Shown one piece after another: positions 44,959 through 52,696 of a DNA stretch of 55,389 bases. A program made the position numbers and the translations under genes. The DNA comes from Crocinitomicaceae bacterium (GTDB lineage Bacteria > Bacteroidota > Bacteroidia > Flavobacteriales_D > Crocinitomicaceae). Under the pieces are notes generated by a model, which was given only the letters and a program-made list of their open reading frames with translations, was not told the DNA's origin and ran no database searches. The stretch lies in the NCBI GenBank assembly GCA_014762645.1, contig JABURP010000072.1, forward strand, positions 1 to 55,389. Direction: 5' to 3'. Each line of letters opens with the position of its first letter. The stretch's first letter is position 1.

Positions 44959-45378
44959 ATGAAAAAGACACTATTACTTTTATTTTTCTCTTGTCTCGTA
45001 ACCGGGGCTTTTTCTCAGGGATGTTTAGAGGCATGGAAAAAAGCGTTTGAGAAAAGAGGTGCCTACACCGTATCTGATGATATGCATAGAAAAGTGTACA
45101 TCCATTTTGAAGATGGAGAAGACTCTTATTGTGTAGCCGGTAAAGCGCGTGTAGAAAATGGAAAAATTGTATCTGTTTTTCTTCAATACGAAGATGGAAC
45201 GTATGAGTTAATGGATATGAAAATTACTAATCTCAATGGGCAGCCGGCTGGTATTACAGATGGTATTTCTGAAGAGATGATCAACGAAAAAGGTGATCAC
45301 TTCTACGTGATTTTCGTTGAAAAATTAAAACCAAAGAAAAAAGAATATAAGACCGTGGGCGGTCCGGGAGACATTTAA
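44959..45378 (+). CDS. Small secreted protein of unknown function
   Basis: A 139-residue secreted protein with signal peptide MKKTLLLLFFSCLVTGAFSQ. The mature part has two Cys (near mature residues 2 and 43) that could pair, a beta-rich centre (KVYIHFEDGEDSYC, GKIVSVFLQYEDGTYELM) and a Lys-rich tail. I do not recognise a family. A terminator follows, so it is expressed on its own. Confidence 0.7.
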   Translation: MKKTLLLLFFSCLVTGAFSQGCLEAWKKAFEKRGAYTVSDDMHRKVYIHFEDGEDSYCVAGKARVENGKIVSVFLQYEDGTYELMDMKITNLNGQPAGITDGISEEMINEKGDHFYVIFVEKLKPKKKEYKTVGGPGDI

Positions 45379-45402
45379 AATTCTCTTGTAAAAAATATGG
45401 AG

Positions 45403-45436
45403 TCCCCCAGTGTAAAAATTGCGGGGCTTTTTTTTT
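45403..45436 (+). terminator. Rho-independent terminator
   Basis: CCCC plus CAGT (about 45404-45411) pairs with ATTG and GGGG (about 45418-45425, one bulged C), followed by nine T at 45428-45436. It ends the unit of the preceding small secreted protein. Confidence 0.8.
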
Positions 45437-45477
45437 GGAAATTCTTCCAAAAACGAGTTGAACTTTAATCTTAAATC

Positions 45478-46455
45478 ATGAAATATATTGCAACAGTATT
45501 AACCTTGTGCCTTTCAGTAAATCTGATATTCGCACAGGCGATCTTTAAAGAAGATAAATCTTATGGTGTCAGTAAATTAGGGACCTGGCCAGATGATAAA
45601 GAGGATAGTGTGATGTTCAGAGCAGAATACGAGGAAATTGTGGCATTGCACACAGAAGGTGTAACTGAATTTGCTTTTAAGGCATTACGTAATGAAGAAT
45701 GGATGTTTTTGACGCCTAACAGGTTAATCAACCAGCAGCGGTATGAAGAAATTACAATCCCGGGGTTCGTTGAACTGTATGCAGTTGCTTCAAGAGAAGG
45801 ATATTTGGATATCATTGACCTCGAAACCAGTGAGTTCTTAATTCGTGGTGTTAAAGCTGACGCATTGTATAATCACAATAATGATCTGGATTTTGATGAA
45901 ATACTTATGACAGTAGTTGATAAAGAGTTTTACGGCGTCATTAACACAGAAAGTAAAAAAGAGATTTTAAAAGCGGAGTACACATCCATTAAGTACAACC
46001 AGGAAGGAATTTCGTTTTACAAGTACAACACGTTTATTGCTTTTAAAGATGCAGTGAATTACCTGTACAACATCAAAGGTGAGCTTTTACACAAATTTGA
46101 ACACGATCAGGTGATTACTTCTGTATCGGATTACGAGAAAGTTGATAAAGGATTGAAAATTACGGTAGTGGGGAAGAAGGAAGATTTGGTGGGATTCTAT
46201 GATATTGAACATAAATGGTACATTCCACCAGTTTACCACGACTTCTACTGTATGTTTGAAGGTGATCCAGCAGTAATTGTGGTGTCAGATGGTAAAAGCT
46301 ATGGTCTTTTCTTTGAAGGCAAACAAATTCTACCATGTGAATATCTTGAAATCAACAAAAGTGATAAGCAGGGATATCTAGGGATAGCTGTTACGAAAAA
46401 AGGTAGTTTTTATGTCAGCAATGATGGAAGGCTACTCAAAAAAGAAAGCGAATAA
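45478..46455 (+). CDS. Secreted WG-repeat-like protein (first of two)
   Basis: A 325-residue secreted protein with signal peptide MKYIATVLTLCLSVNLIFAQ. The rest consists of degenerate WG-like repeats of about 40-60 residues (KSYGVSKLGTWPDDK, KEFYGVINTESKKEILKAEYTSI, KSYGLFFEGKQILPCEYLEI), which pair a xYGxxxxxGK strand with a PxxYxxI strand. The repeats suggest a beta-propeller or solenoid surface. Function unknown. It resembles the next gene in design and opening (AIFKEDKSYGVSK versus EVFKKGHHYGLKY), so the pair probably arose by duplication. Confidence 0.75.
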   Translation: MKYIATVLTLCLSVNLIFAQAIFKEDKSYGVSKLGTWPDDKEDSVMFRAEYEEIVALHTEGVTEFAFKALRNEEWMFLTPNRLINQQRYEEITIPGFVELYAVASREGYLDIIDLETSEFLIRGVKADALYNHNNDLDFDEILMTVVDKEFYGVINTESKKEILKAEYTSIKYNQEGISFYKYNTFIAFKDAVNYLYNIKGELLHKFEHDQVITSVSDYEKVDKGLKITVVGKKEDLVGFYDIEHKWYIPPVYHDFYCMFEGDPAVIVVSDGKSYGLFFEGKQILPCEYLEINKSDKQGYLGIAVTKKGSFYVSNDGRLLKKESE

Positions 46456-46515
46456 CTTCCAGGCATAATTCTTGTTGCCATTGGGATGAACCACTACATA
46501 AATGGTTCAAACCCA

Positions 46516-47448
46516 ATGCTCCGATTCAATATTATCATATTGACTGTATTTGTTGTGCAGGTGTCATCTGCTCAGGAAGTATTTAAAAAAGGTCATCATT
46601 ACGGACTGAAATATGACGGTGGCGAATATTATGCTGCTGTTTTTGACGAAATAACCATTAAAGAATACTTTGTATCGGGTCGTATTGGAAATACGTATTA
46701 CAACCTTTCACGAAATAAGTCAACGATTGACAGAAAATACCGGAAGTTTCATTTTGATTTATTTGATCGTTTACTGGTAATTGGTCATACGTATGAAGGT
46801 ACCATTGATATCATGGATGAAACCGGGGAACATTATTATTTAATGGACGGTCCCTATAACAAGGTATTATCCCGCAAGGAATATGAACACTATGGCAATG
46901 ATGACTTACTCACCGTTCGAAAAAGAGGAAAGCTGGGATTATATGATTGGGTAAAGCAAAAAGAGATACTACCTACAAAATTCAGCAGAATAAAAATTCA
47001 CGAAACATGTAGGTTTGGCAGTTACTTCATTTATGCCAAACGCGGTTTGGAGCACTGTGTCTACAGTGAACAACAGGAACAATTAATTTCGTTTCGTGCG
47101 TTTTATGTGACCGATATTTACCCCGCGTCAATATGTGATGGCTACATCATTGAGTCTGGTCCAAAGATTGGGTATTGCAGAAAGATGAGCAATGGAAAGT
47201 ATTTTTTGATCAAACCGCGTTTTGATGATATTTATTTTCCGAAGGATGATGCCTCTTTCATTATTGTAGAAAACCGAGAGAAGCAAGGATTGTACTTAAA
47301 TTATCACAAACTATTAAAATGTAAATACGAAGAGATTTCACCTTCTCAAAATCCGTATTATGTGGCAATAGTAAAGCGTAAGGGGGTCACAAAAATGGTT
47401 AACAGCAATGGGGATTTGGATTTAGTTAGAGAAAAGTATATCTACTAA
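46516..47448 (+). CDS. Secreted WG-repeat-like protein (second of two)
   Basis: A 310-residue secreted protein. The start MLRFNIIILTVFVVQVSSAQ was chosen since it gives a compact signal peptide; an in-frame ATG ten codons earlier is possible. WG-like repeats are visible (HHYGLKYDGGEYYAAVFDEI, GKLGLYDWVKQKEILPTKFSRI, EKQGLYLNYHKLLKCKYEEI). It is a likely paralogue of the preceding gene, 60 nt away. Its 3' end overlaps the convergent phosphoesterase gene by 27 bases. Function unknown. Confidence 0.72.
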   Translation: MLRFNIIILTVFVVQVSSAQEVFKKGHHYGLKYDGGEYYAAVFDEITIKEYFVSGRIGNTYYNLSRNKSTIDRKYRKFHFDLFDRLLVIGHTYEGTIDIMDETGEHYYLMDGPYNKVLSRKEYEHYGNDDLLTVRKRGKLGLYDWVKQKEILPTKFSRIKIHETCRFGSYFIYAKRGLEHCVYSEQQEQLISFRAFYVTDIYPASICDGYIIESGPKIGYCRKMSNGKYFLIKPRFDDIYFPKDDASFIIVENREKQGLYLNYHKLLKCKYEEISPSQNPYYVAIVKRKGVTKMVNSNGDLDLVREKYIY

Positions 47449-48447
47449 AATGGGGAGATGATCTGAATAACCGCCGTGATACTTAAACCCAACATACGTT
47501 CGATTAGTTTTCTTGCCGACACCATCTTTTTCTTCTTCAAGCAAATAATCCGCATCAAAAATCTGCGCTTTTTCCAAAGGCGTTTTAAAGCCAGAATTAC
47601 CTGTGATTAAACCAGAAGAGGCAATAAATTGATCCAAAATTCCCCACTCATGGTCGTATTTATGGGTTCCTTTTTTGAATTCATACTGCCAGATTAAATT
47701 TAGTAGATCGCCATCCTTCATTTCATCTATGGTCTTTTTAGCACGAAGAATTTTAAGCATACTTGGATCATCCGGGTGGTCATTGAAATCTCCCATTGCC
47801 AGTATTGCAGCATCCGGGTGGATGTTCAGTATGGAGTCGTATTTAGATCTTAACACTTCTGCGGCATACTCCCTTTTTGGGGCAGTGGCAAGTTGCCCGC
47901 CATACCGTGAAGGCCAGTGATTCACGAAAAAGTGAAGCGTATCATTGTTGCTCAGACCTTTGACATATAAAATATCCCGGGTAGGACGACTATCCGCTCC
48001 GAATTTCAATACTATTGCTTGCTGGTGCAGTAATTCAAAATAGTTTGGACGATACAACAGGGCCACATCAATTCCCCTTCTATCCGCACTTTCCTGGTGA
48101 ACTATTTGATAACCAAACTTCTTCAAAGGTGAATTGAATACAATATCTTTTAGACAGTTGATGTCTTCAATTTCGCATAAGCCTATAATTGCCGGTGGCT
48201 CCCATTCACCAACCGCTATAGCTATTTTTCCCACTTTATTTACCTTGTCATAATACCTTTTCCATGACCAGTATCGTGTCCCTTCCGGGGTAAATTCATC
48301 ATCATTTTTTAAGGAATCATTGGAGGGGTGAAAGAGGTTTTCAACGTTGTAAAACATTACCCGTATCCCTTCTTCACTTTCCTGGGGATTTTGACCGGAG
48401 CAAATATGTCCTGGCAAGAAGAATATGATCCAGAGTAATCGTTTCAT
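47422..48447 (-). CDS. Secreted endonuclease/exonuclease/phosphatase (EEP) family protein
   Basis: A 341-residue secreted phosphoesterase of the EEP superfamily, with signal peptide MKRLLWIIFFLPGHICSGQ. Catalytic blocks are in order: VMFYNVENLF (Asn metal contact), LCEIEDINC (Glu), RRGIDVALLYRP, FFVNHWPSRYGG (His), MGDFNDHPDD (Asp/Asn) and GYSDHLPILVDI (Asp-His). The superfamily cuts nucleic acids, inositol phosphates or sphingomyelin; sequence alone does not decide. It overlaps the upstream membrane-protein gene by ATGA, which itself overlaps the SPFH gene the same way, so the three are one operon. Confidence 0.88.
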   Translation of the reverse strand: MKRLLWIIFFLPGHICSGQNPQESEEGIRVMFYNVENLFHPSNDSLKNDDEFTPEGTRYWSWKRYYDKVNKVGKIAIAVGEWEPPAIIGLCEIEDINCLKDIVFNSPLKKFGYQIVHQESADRRGIDVALLYRPNYFELLHQQAIVLKFGADSRPTRDILYVKGLSNNDTLHFFVNHWPSRYGGQLATAPKREYAAEVLRSKYDSILNIHPDAAILAMGDFNDHPDDPSMLKILRAKKTIDEMKDGDLLNLIWQYEFKKGTHKYDHEWGILDQFIASSGLITGNSGFKTPLEKAQIFDADYLLEEEKDGVGKKTNRTYVGFKYHGGYSDHLPILVDILFSN

Positions 48448-48863
48448 TTTTTGAACTTTAAAGAGAACCACCACAATGTGGAAAAAATAATTGTTGCTGT
48501 AATGAGTACAAGGGCAATTTTCAGAAATATGGGATAATGGATTAGTTGATCGATATTTCTTCCCTGAACAATACCGTTGATTGGTGTAAATCCAACTGCC
48601 AACCAGACTGAAATATATGAAAGAGTAATGCCCGTTTCCTGAACAAGTTTGGCCAGAACATGTCTTCTTACATCTTTGAAATAGGCTTTAAAAGGGAGTA
48701 AGAGGATGTATTTTAATGATCTTTCTACCAAAAATGCCAACAAAATAATCCCCGTCCAGGAAAAAATCTCTGAACGGGGAATATCGGTTAAATGACTGGC
48801 TAATTCTAGTCCAAAATAGATTAGAACCAACGTCAGCCCTAATAGAATAATCGTTTTGATCAT
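48444..48863 (-). CDS. Four-helix inner-membrane protein of unknown function
   Basis: A 139-residue membrane protein with about four helices (IIILLGLTLVLIYFGLELA region, WTGIILLAFLVERSL, TLSYISVWLAVGF, FLKIALVLITATIIFSTLWW) and a charged loop (YFKDVRRHVLAKLVQETG). I do not recognise a family; it is not NfeD, the usual companion of SPFH proteins. Four-base overlaps with both neighbours show tight coupling, so it probably acts with the SPFH protein or processes the same membrane. Confidence 0.7.
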   Translation of the reverse strand: MIKTIILLGLTLVLIYFGLELASHLTDIPRSEIFSWTGIILLAFLVERSLKYILLLPFKAYFKDVRRHVLAKLVQETGITLSYISVWLAVGFTPINGIVQGRNIDQLIHYPIFLKIALVLITATIIFSTLWWFSLKFKK

Positions 48864-49804
48864 TCTAACTCAGTTCCCTTAGCTTTTTCTATAGAATCCT
48901 TCAATTTATTTCCAACAAGGGTCCCATGAATAATTTGTTGCTGGAAGTCGGCCATGGCAGATGGCGTGTGTGGCACAAGTACTGCACTGTTCTTGCCGTT
49001 AGCGCCAATACTGTTCAGTGTATCAAAATACTGTGTCATCAATACAAACTGCATAACTTCTTCGTGTGTAATGTTTTTGAGAGATTTCTGAAAATCTTCT
49101 ACGGATTCTTTAAAACCTCGAACAATTTCCAGACGTTGCTGAGCGATACCTTCTCCGGATAATCTTTTGGATTCTGCATCTGCTTCTGCTGCTTTAACCA
49201 CTCGTATTTTTGAAGCTTCTGCCTCTTCCATAGTGGCTTCTTTATCCCTTTTAGCCGCGTTAATTCGGTTCATGGAGGCTTTTACATGCTCATCAGGATC
49301 AATATCAGTTACCAGTGCTTTTATAATCATGAAACCATAATCATCCATTGAATCACCCAGGTTATTTCTTACCGCAACGGCAATTTCTTCTTTTTTGGCA
49401 AACACATCATCCAGTTCCATTTTAGGTACTTCGGCACGTACATCATCAAAGACATAAGAAGCAATTTGGTGTCTGGCATTGTCCAATGAATAAAAAGCCT
49501 CGTGAAGTTTATTTGCCATCACCTGATATTGAACAGAAACGCGAATATGTACGAAAACATCATCCATTGTTTTTGTTTCAACGTCAACATCTAACTGCTG
49601 TACCCTTAAATTAAGTACTCCGGCTTTTCTATCAATAAAAGGGATAATCAAACTAAAACCGGCATTAGCCATTCGTTGAAACTTACCTAGTCGTTGAATA
49701 ACGTAAACAGTTTTCTCATCAACCAGAATAACAGATTTAATAATCAGTATTAATGCAAGCACCCCAATAATGGAATACATCACAATTGAACTTTCATTTA
49801 TCAT
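48860..49804 (-). CDS. SPFH/Band 7 domain protein (stomatin-like)
   Basis: A 314-residue stomatin/prohibitin-type membrane scaffold. One N-terminal helix (MYSIIGVLALILIIKSVIL) is followed by the SPFH domain (VIQRLGKFQRMANAGFSLIIPFID, VFVHIRVSVQYQVM) and a long charged helix (INAAKRDKEATMEEAEASKIRVVKAAEADAE, split here by description) that drives oligomerisation, then a C-terminal helical part. The ATG at 49804 was chosen over a TTG ten codons upstream. Family members organise lipid microdomains and control membrane proteases. It heads the three-gene operon with a four-helix protein and a secreted EEP enzyme. Confidence 0.92.
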   Translation of the reverse strand: MINESSIVMYSIIGVLALILIIKSVILVDEKTVYVIQRLGKFQRMANAGFSLIIPFIDRKAGVLNLRVQQLDVDVETKTMDDVFVHIRVSVQYQVMANKLHEAFYSLDNARHQIASYVFDDVRAEVPKMELDDVFAKKEEIAVAVRNNLGDSMDDYGFMIIKALVTDIDPDEHVKASMNRINAAKRDKEATMEEAEASKIRVVKAAEADAESKRLSGEGIAQQRLEIVRGFKESVEDFQKSLKNITHEEVMQFVLMTQYFDTLNSIGANGKNSAVLVPHTPSAMADFQQQIIHGTLVGNKLKDSIEKAKGTELE

Positions 49805-50013
49805 AATAAAGAAGAATTTAAGCCACCTAATCAAGTTTTATTGAGTCAGCGGTGAGGTTTTAGATTAAAGCTAAAGATAGTATTTTTTTTATGCCGCCGA
49901 GTATGATTTAAAAGGAACGTGTTTCGGGAGGTATTGCCATAAATCATTCACTATCAATAGTTGGTTCGATATTTTTTGTATTTTGTGAGGCTATAAACTA
50001 ACCTTTTCTAGCT

Positions 50014-50841
50014 ATGTTAGAGTTTTTCCTCGGTCTGTCTCAAGGTTTGATGATTGCAGCCATCATCATTGTTGTAATCGGTTTATTATCACAAATGTCT
50101 CTTTATGCCAAAGCTGGTCAGCCAGCTGTAGCGGCTTTGGTTCCGTTTTGGAATTTGGTAGTATTTTGTAAAGTAGTAGGTCGTCCTGCAAAACACGCCT
50201 GGTTTCTGATTGTTCCTGGGCTTGTTATTCTGGGAACCATGATCGCATACTGGCCGATAATTGATGGCCTGTTCCCTTCCCATGGTCTGGACGATACATG
50301 GATACCGGGTGAATCTAAACTCAGTGATGCTACTGTTCCTTTTGCTATTATGGGTGCAGCGTTGTTGCCAATGATATTTTTTACAATAAAGATGTTTATT
50401 GAAGTTTGTGACAGTTTTGGAAAACACAGCACAGTTGATAAAGTGTTGTGCGTATTGTTAAACGGAATCTATATTCTTATCGTTCTTGGCGTATCTCCTA
50501 CTCCGTATGAGTCGGCATGGTGGTCAAGAAAAAGAGGATTACCTTATTATATGCCTGATTTTAATCACAAAGGCAAAAAATATCTAATAACACCTGAGGG
50601 CCCTATTAAAGGAGATTATAAAGATCAAAAACTACGTGTCAAATCAATTGACAGTGACTGGGATCCGCTAAACGGTGAGAACCTTGAAGAAACTGCTGAA
50701 GCAGATGAGGTAGTAATTTCCGGTAATATGCAGGTAAGCATGCTGGCAGCTGATCTTGGAATTAAAGATGGTGAAAGTGGTGCAGAAGTAAAAAAATCCT
50801 GGCAGGAAGAAATGAAGGAAAAGTACCGGAAAAAAGCCTAG
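50014..50841 (+). CDS. DUF5684-like membrane protein
   Basis: A 275-residue inner-membrane protein. The N-terminal 165 residues hold about four helices and the motif YAKAGQPAVAALVPFWNLVVF, the signature of DUF5684-type proteins often found near signal peptidases. The last 100 residues are soluble and charged, with a signal-peptidase-like SAWWSRKRGLPYYMPD junction. Function unknown. It stands alone between the SPFH operon and the OmpA gene. The 209-nt gap upstream shows no consensus box. Confidence 0.75.
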   Translation: MLEFFLGLSQGLMIAAIIIVVIGLLSQMSLYAKAGQPAVAALVPFWNLVVFCKVVGRPAKHAWFLIVPGLVILGTMIAYWPIIDGLFPSHGLDDTWIPGESKLSDATVPFAIMGAALLPMIFFTIKMFIEVCDSFGKHSTVDKVLCVLLNGIYILIVLGVSPTPYESAWWSRKRGLPYYMPDFNHKGKKYLITPEGPIKGDYKDQKLRVKSIDSDWDPLNGENLEETAEADEVVISGNMQVSMLAADLGIKDGESGAEVKKSWQEEMKEKYRKKA

Positions 50842-50952
50842 CAATTATTTCAAATTATATCACGTATCTATCATTTTAGCTGAACTTTAACCGGTTATGC
50901 TTTTTTTCTATTTCTTAATTCTCTAACTTTACTTTACGTAAACATTAATCTC

Positions 50953-52125
50953 ATGAAAAAAGCACTGTTTATTCTGTTGGCCCTTTTAGTTGCCTCCGTT
51001 GGATACAATCAAATCAATCTTAATAAGATCAAGCGCGGAATCAATAAAGGTGAAGAAGTTCTAGAAAAGAATGAAGATAAGAAAGAAGAAGAGGAAAAGA
51101 AGGAAGAAAACACTGAAGAAGAGAAGAAGGAGGAAGTTGAAAAATCAGAGGAAGCTTCAGAAGAACAAGCCTTAAAGATTTGGACAAAGTTTGATTTTGT
51201 TCCTGGGAATGACCTCATTTTTGAAGATAATCAGGAAAATGAAGAGTTAGGAGAATTCCCTTCCAGATGGGATCTGGCACAAGGTAACGCCGAAATGGCA
51301 AAATTAAATGATCTGGATATAATCAAGTTGGTAAGTCAGGGAACAAGTATCACGCCTTTGATGGATAAGAAAGAGTATCTACCAGAAGTGTTTACCATTG
51401 AATTTGACATTTGGGCATCTGAATTAATGCCTAGTTATAAGCTTTACTTGTACGACATGAAACAGTACAAGAAGGATTGGAGAAGTGTCGAAACGATTGA
51501 CCACATTAGTATTGGTTCTGACGAAGTAGAGATGGGAGACTATTCAAGTGAATATGATAAGTTAAAGCCTGAAACCTGGCATCATATCTCAGTAGCGTTT
51601 AACAAAAGAAGTCTTAAGCTGTATGTCAATGAAACCAGAGCATTGAATATTCCAAATTTAGAATTCGTGCCGAAAGCATTTTCGGTTGGTACGGGAGCAG
51701 GGTATGCAAGAGATTCTGACATTTGGTTATTCAAAAACTTCAGAGTTGCAGAAGGAGGCAAAGCGCTTTATAATAGACAGCTTTCAGAAGGTAAGATTGT
51801 TACAAATGGTATTTTATTTGATGTCGGGAAAGCCACTATCAAACCTCAGTCAATGGGAGTTATCAACAAGATTTACAACATGATGGAAGAAGATCCAGGT
51901 CTCAAATTTGAAGTTGTAGGTCATACGGATAACACTGGCGGCGAAGAAACCAATCTTGATCTTTCAAAAAAGAGAGCAGAAGCCGTGATGAATAAACTGG
52001 TTGAAATGGGAATTTCTCCGGATCGTTTGAAATATGATGGAAAAGGAGAGGCAGAACCCGTAAAAGATAATTCGTCGTCTGAAGGTAGGGCTATGAACCG
52101 TCGTGTGGAGTTTATTAAATTTTAG
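50953..52125 (+). CDS. OmpA-family protein with lectin-like domain
   Basis: A 390-residue periplasmic protein anchored to peptidoglycan. It has a signal peptide (MKKALFILLALLVASVGYNQ), then a Glu/Lys-rich low-complexity linker (residues 30-75). A concanavalin/lectin-like beta domain follows (about 90-275, KPETWHHISVAFNKRSLKLYV), then a C-terminal OmpA domain (about 280-390: GILFDVGKATIKPQSMG, VVGHTDNTGGEETNLDLSKKRA, GRAMNRRVEF) that binds diaminopimelate-type peptidoglycan. There is no outer-membrane barrel. A 10-bp palindrome, TTTACGTAAA, lies at 50933-50942 just upstream. Confidence 0.88.
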   Translation: MKKALFILLALLVASVGYNQINLNKIKRGINKGEEVLEKNEDKKEEEEKKEENTEEEKKEEVEKSEEASEEQALKIWTKFDFVPGNDLIFEDNQENEELGEFPSRWDLAQGNAEMAKLNDLDIIKLVSQGTSITPLMDKKEYLPEVFTIEFDIWASELMPSYKLYLYDMKQYKKDWRSVETIDHISIGSDEVEMGDYSSEYDKLKPETWHHISVAFNKRSLKLYVNETRALNIPNLEFVPKAFSVGTGAGYARDSDIWLFKNFRVAEGGKALYNRQLSEGKIVTNGILFDVGKATIKPQSMGVINKIYNMMEEDPGLKFEVVGHTDNTGGEETNLDLSKKRAEAVMNKLVEMGISPDRLKYDGKGEAEPVKDNSSSEGRAMNRRVEFIKF

Positions 52126-52139
52126 TACTTAATATCGGT

Positions 52140-52550
52140 ATGCAGGATCACAATTCTTTCTCTGATGAAGAATTCTTAAAACTGTTTGAAAGTTGTTCAC
52201 TTCGACCTGAGTATTTTACTCATGAAGCACATTTACGTTTGGCCTGGCTATGCTTGAAACGGTATGATCTTGATAAGGCGGAAAAGTTTGTTGTGCAGCA
52301 ATTGAAGGTTTACACTAGCCACTGGGGGGCTTCCGATAAATACCATCACACCATTACAATTGCTGCAGTTAAAGCGGTTCATCATTTTTATTTGCGGTCA
52401 AAATCAACCAATTTTTGTGATTTCATTGTTGAGTATCCGCGTTTAAAAACTCATTTTAAAGCTTTAATGGCTCAGCACTATAGAGCGGAAACATTGCATG
52501 CCGAAAAAGCTAAAACTGAATTTATTCAACCCGACCGGTTAAGCTTTTAG
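52140..52550 (+). CDS. Small soluble protein of unknown function
   Basis: A 136-residue cytoplasmic, mostly helical protein. It has several His-rich short motifs (YFTHEAHLRLAWLCL, KYHHTITIAAVKAV) and ends FIQPDRLSF, a pattern that looks conserved but that I cannot name. Whether the His cluster binds metal is open. It follows the OmpA gene by 14 nt and is probably co-transcribed. A palindrome and terminator follow. Confidence 0.7.
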   Translation: MQDHNSFSDEEFLKLFESCSLRPEYFTHEAHLRLAWLCLKRYDLDKAEKFVVQQLKVYTSHWGASDKYHHTITIAAVKAVHHFYLRSKSTNFCDFIVEYPRLKTHFKALMAQHYRAETLHAEKAKTEFIQPDRLSF

Positions 52551-52576
52551 TCTACCATTAATTGTTGAATAAAAGA

Positions 52577-52592
52577 CTTTTAGATCTAAAAG
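52577..52592. promoter_or_regulatory. 16-bp perfect palindrome
   Basis: CTTTTAGATCTAAAAG reads the same on both strands, 27 nt after the stop of the preceding gene and 105 nt before the next one. It may be a dimeric-regulator site or the start of a transcript-end structure. No bound factor is known. Confidence 0.35.
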
Positions 52593-52621
52593 CACCTGGA
52601 TGTTAGGTATATTTTTCATAG

Positions 52622-52657
52622 AAATCGTCCTCAATTTATTGGGGGCGATTTGTTTTT
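52622..52657 (+). terminator. Rho-independent terminator
   Basis: A 13-bp stem with two G-U pairs, AAATCGTCCTCAA (52622-52634) with TTGGGGGCGATTT (52639-52651), has loop TTTA and is followed by GTTTTTA. It ends the OmpA and small-protein unit. Confidence 0.85.
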
Positions 52658-52679
52658 ACAATCACCCGGTAACTTTCAT

Positions 52680-52687
52680 TACATTTG
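52680..52687 (+). promoter_or_regulatory. Putative -7 box for the GT39-type gene
   Basis: TACATTTG matches TAnnTTTG and ends nine nt before the ATG at 52697. A TTTG at 52649-52652 is 27 nt upstream, longer than usual spacing and inside the terminator. Confidence 0.4.
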
Positions 52688-52696
52688 ATCTGGTTC

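Noticed and set aside
50889-50915. Terminator after the DUF5684-like gene (TAACCGGTTA followed by a T-run)
   Set aside because: The palindrome has no loop and cannot fold as a normal stem; the T-run alone is not enough.
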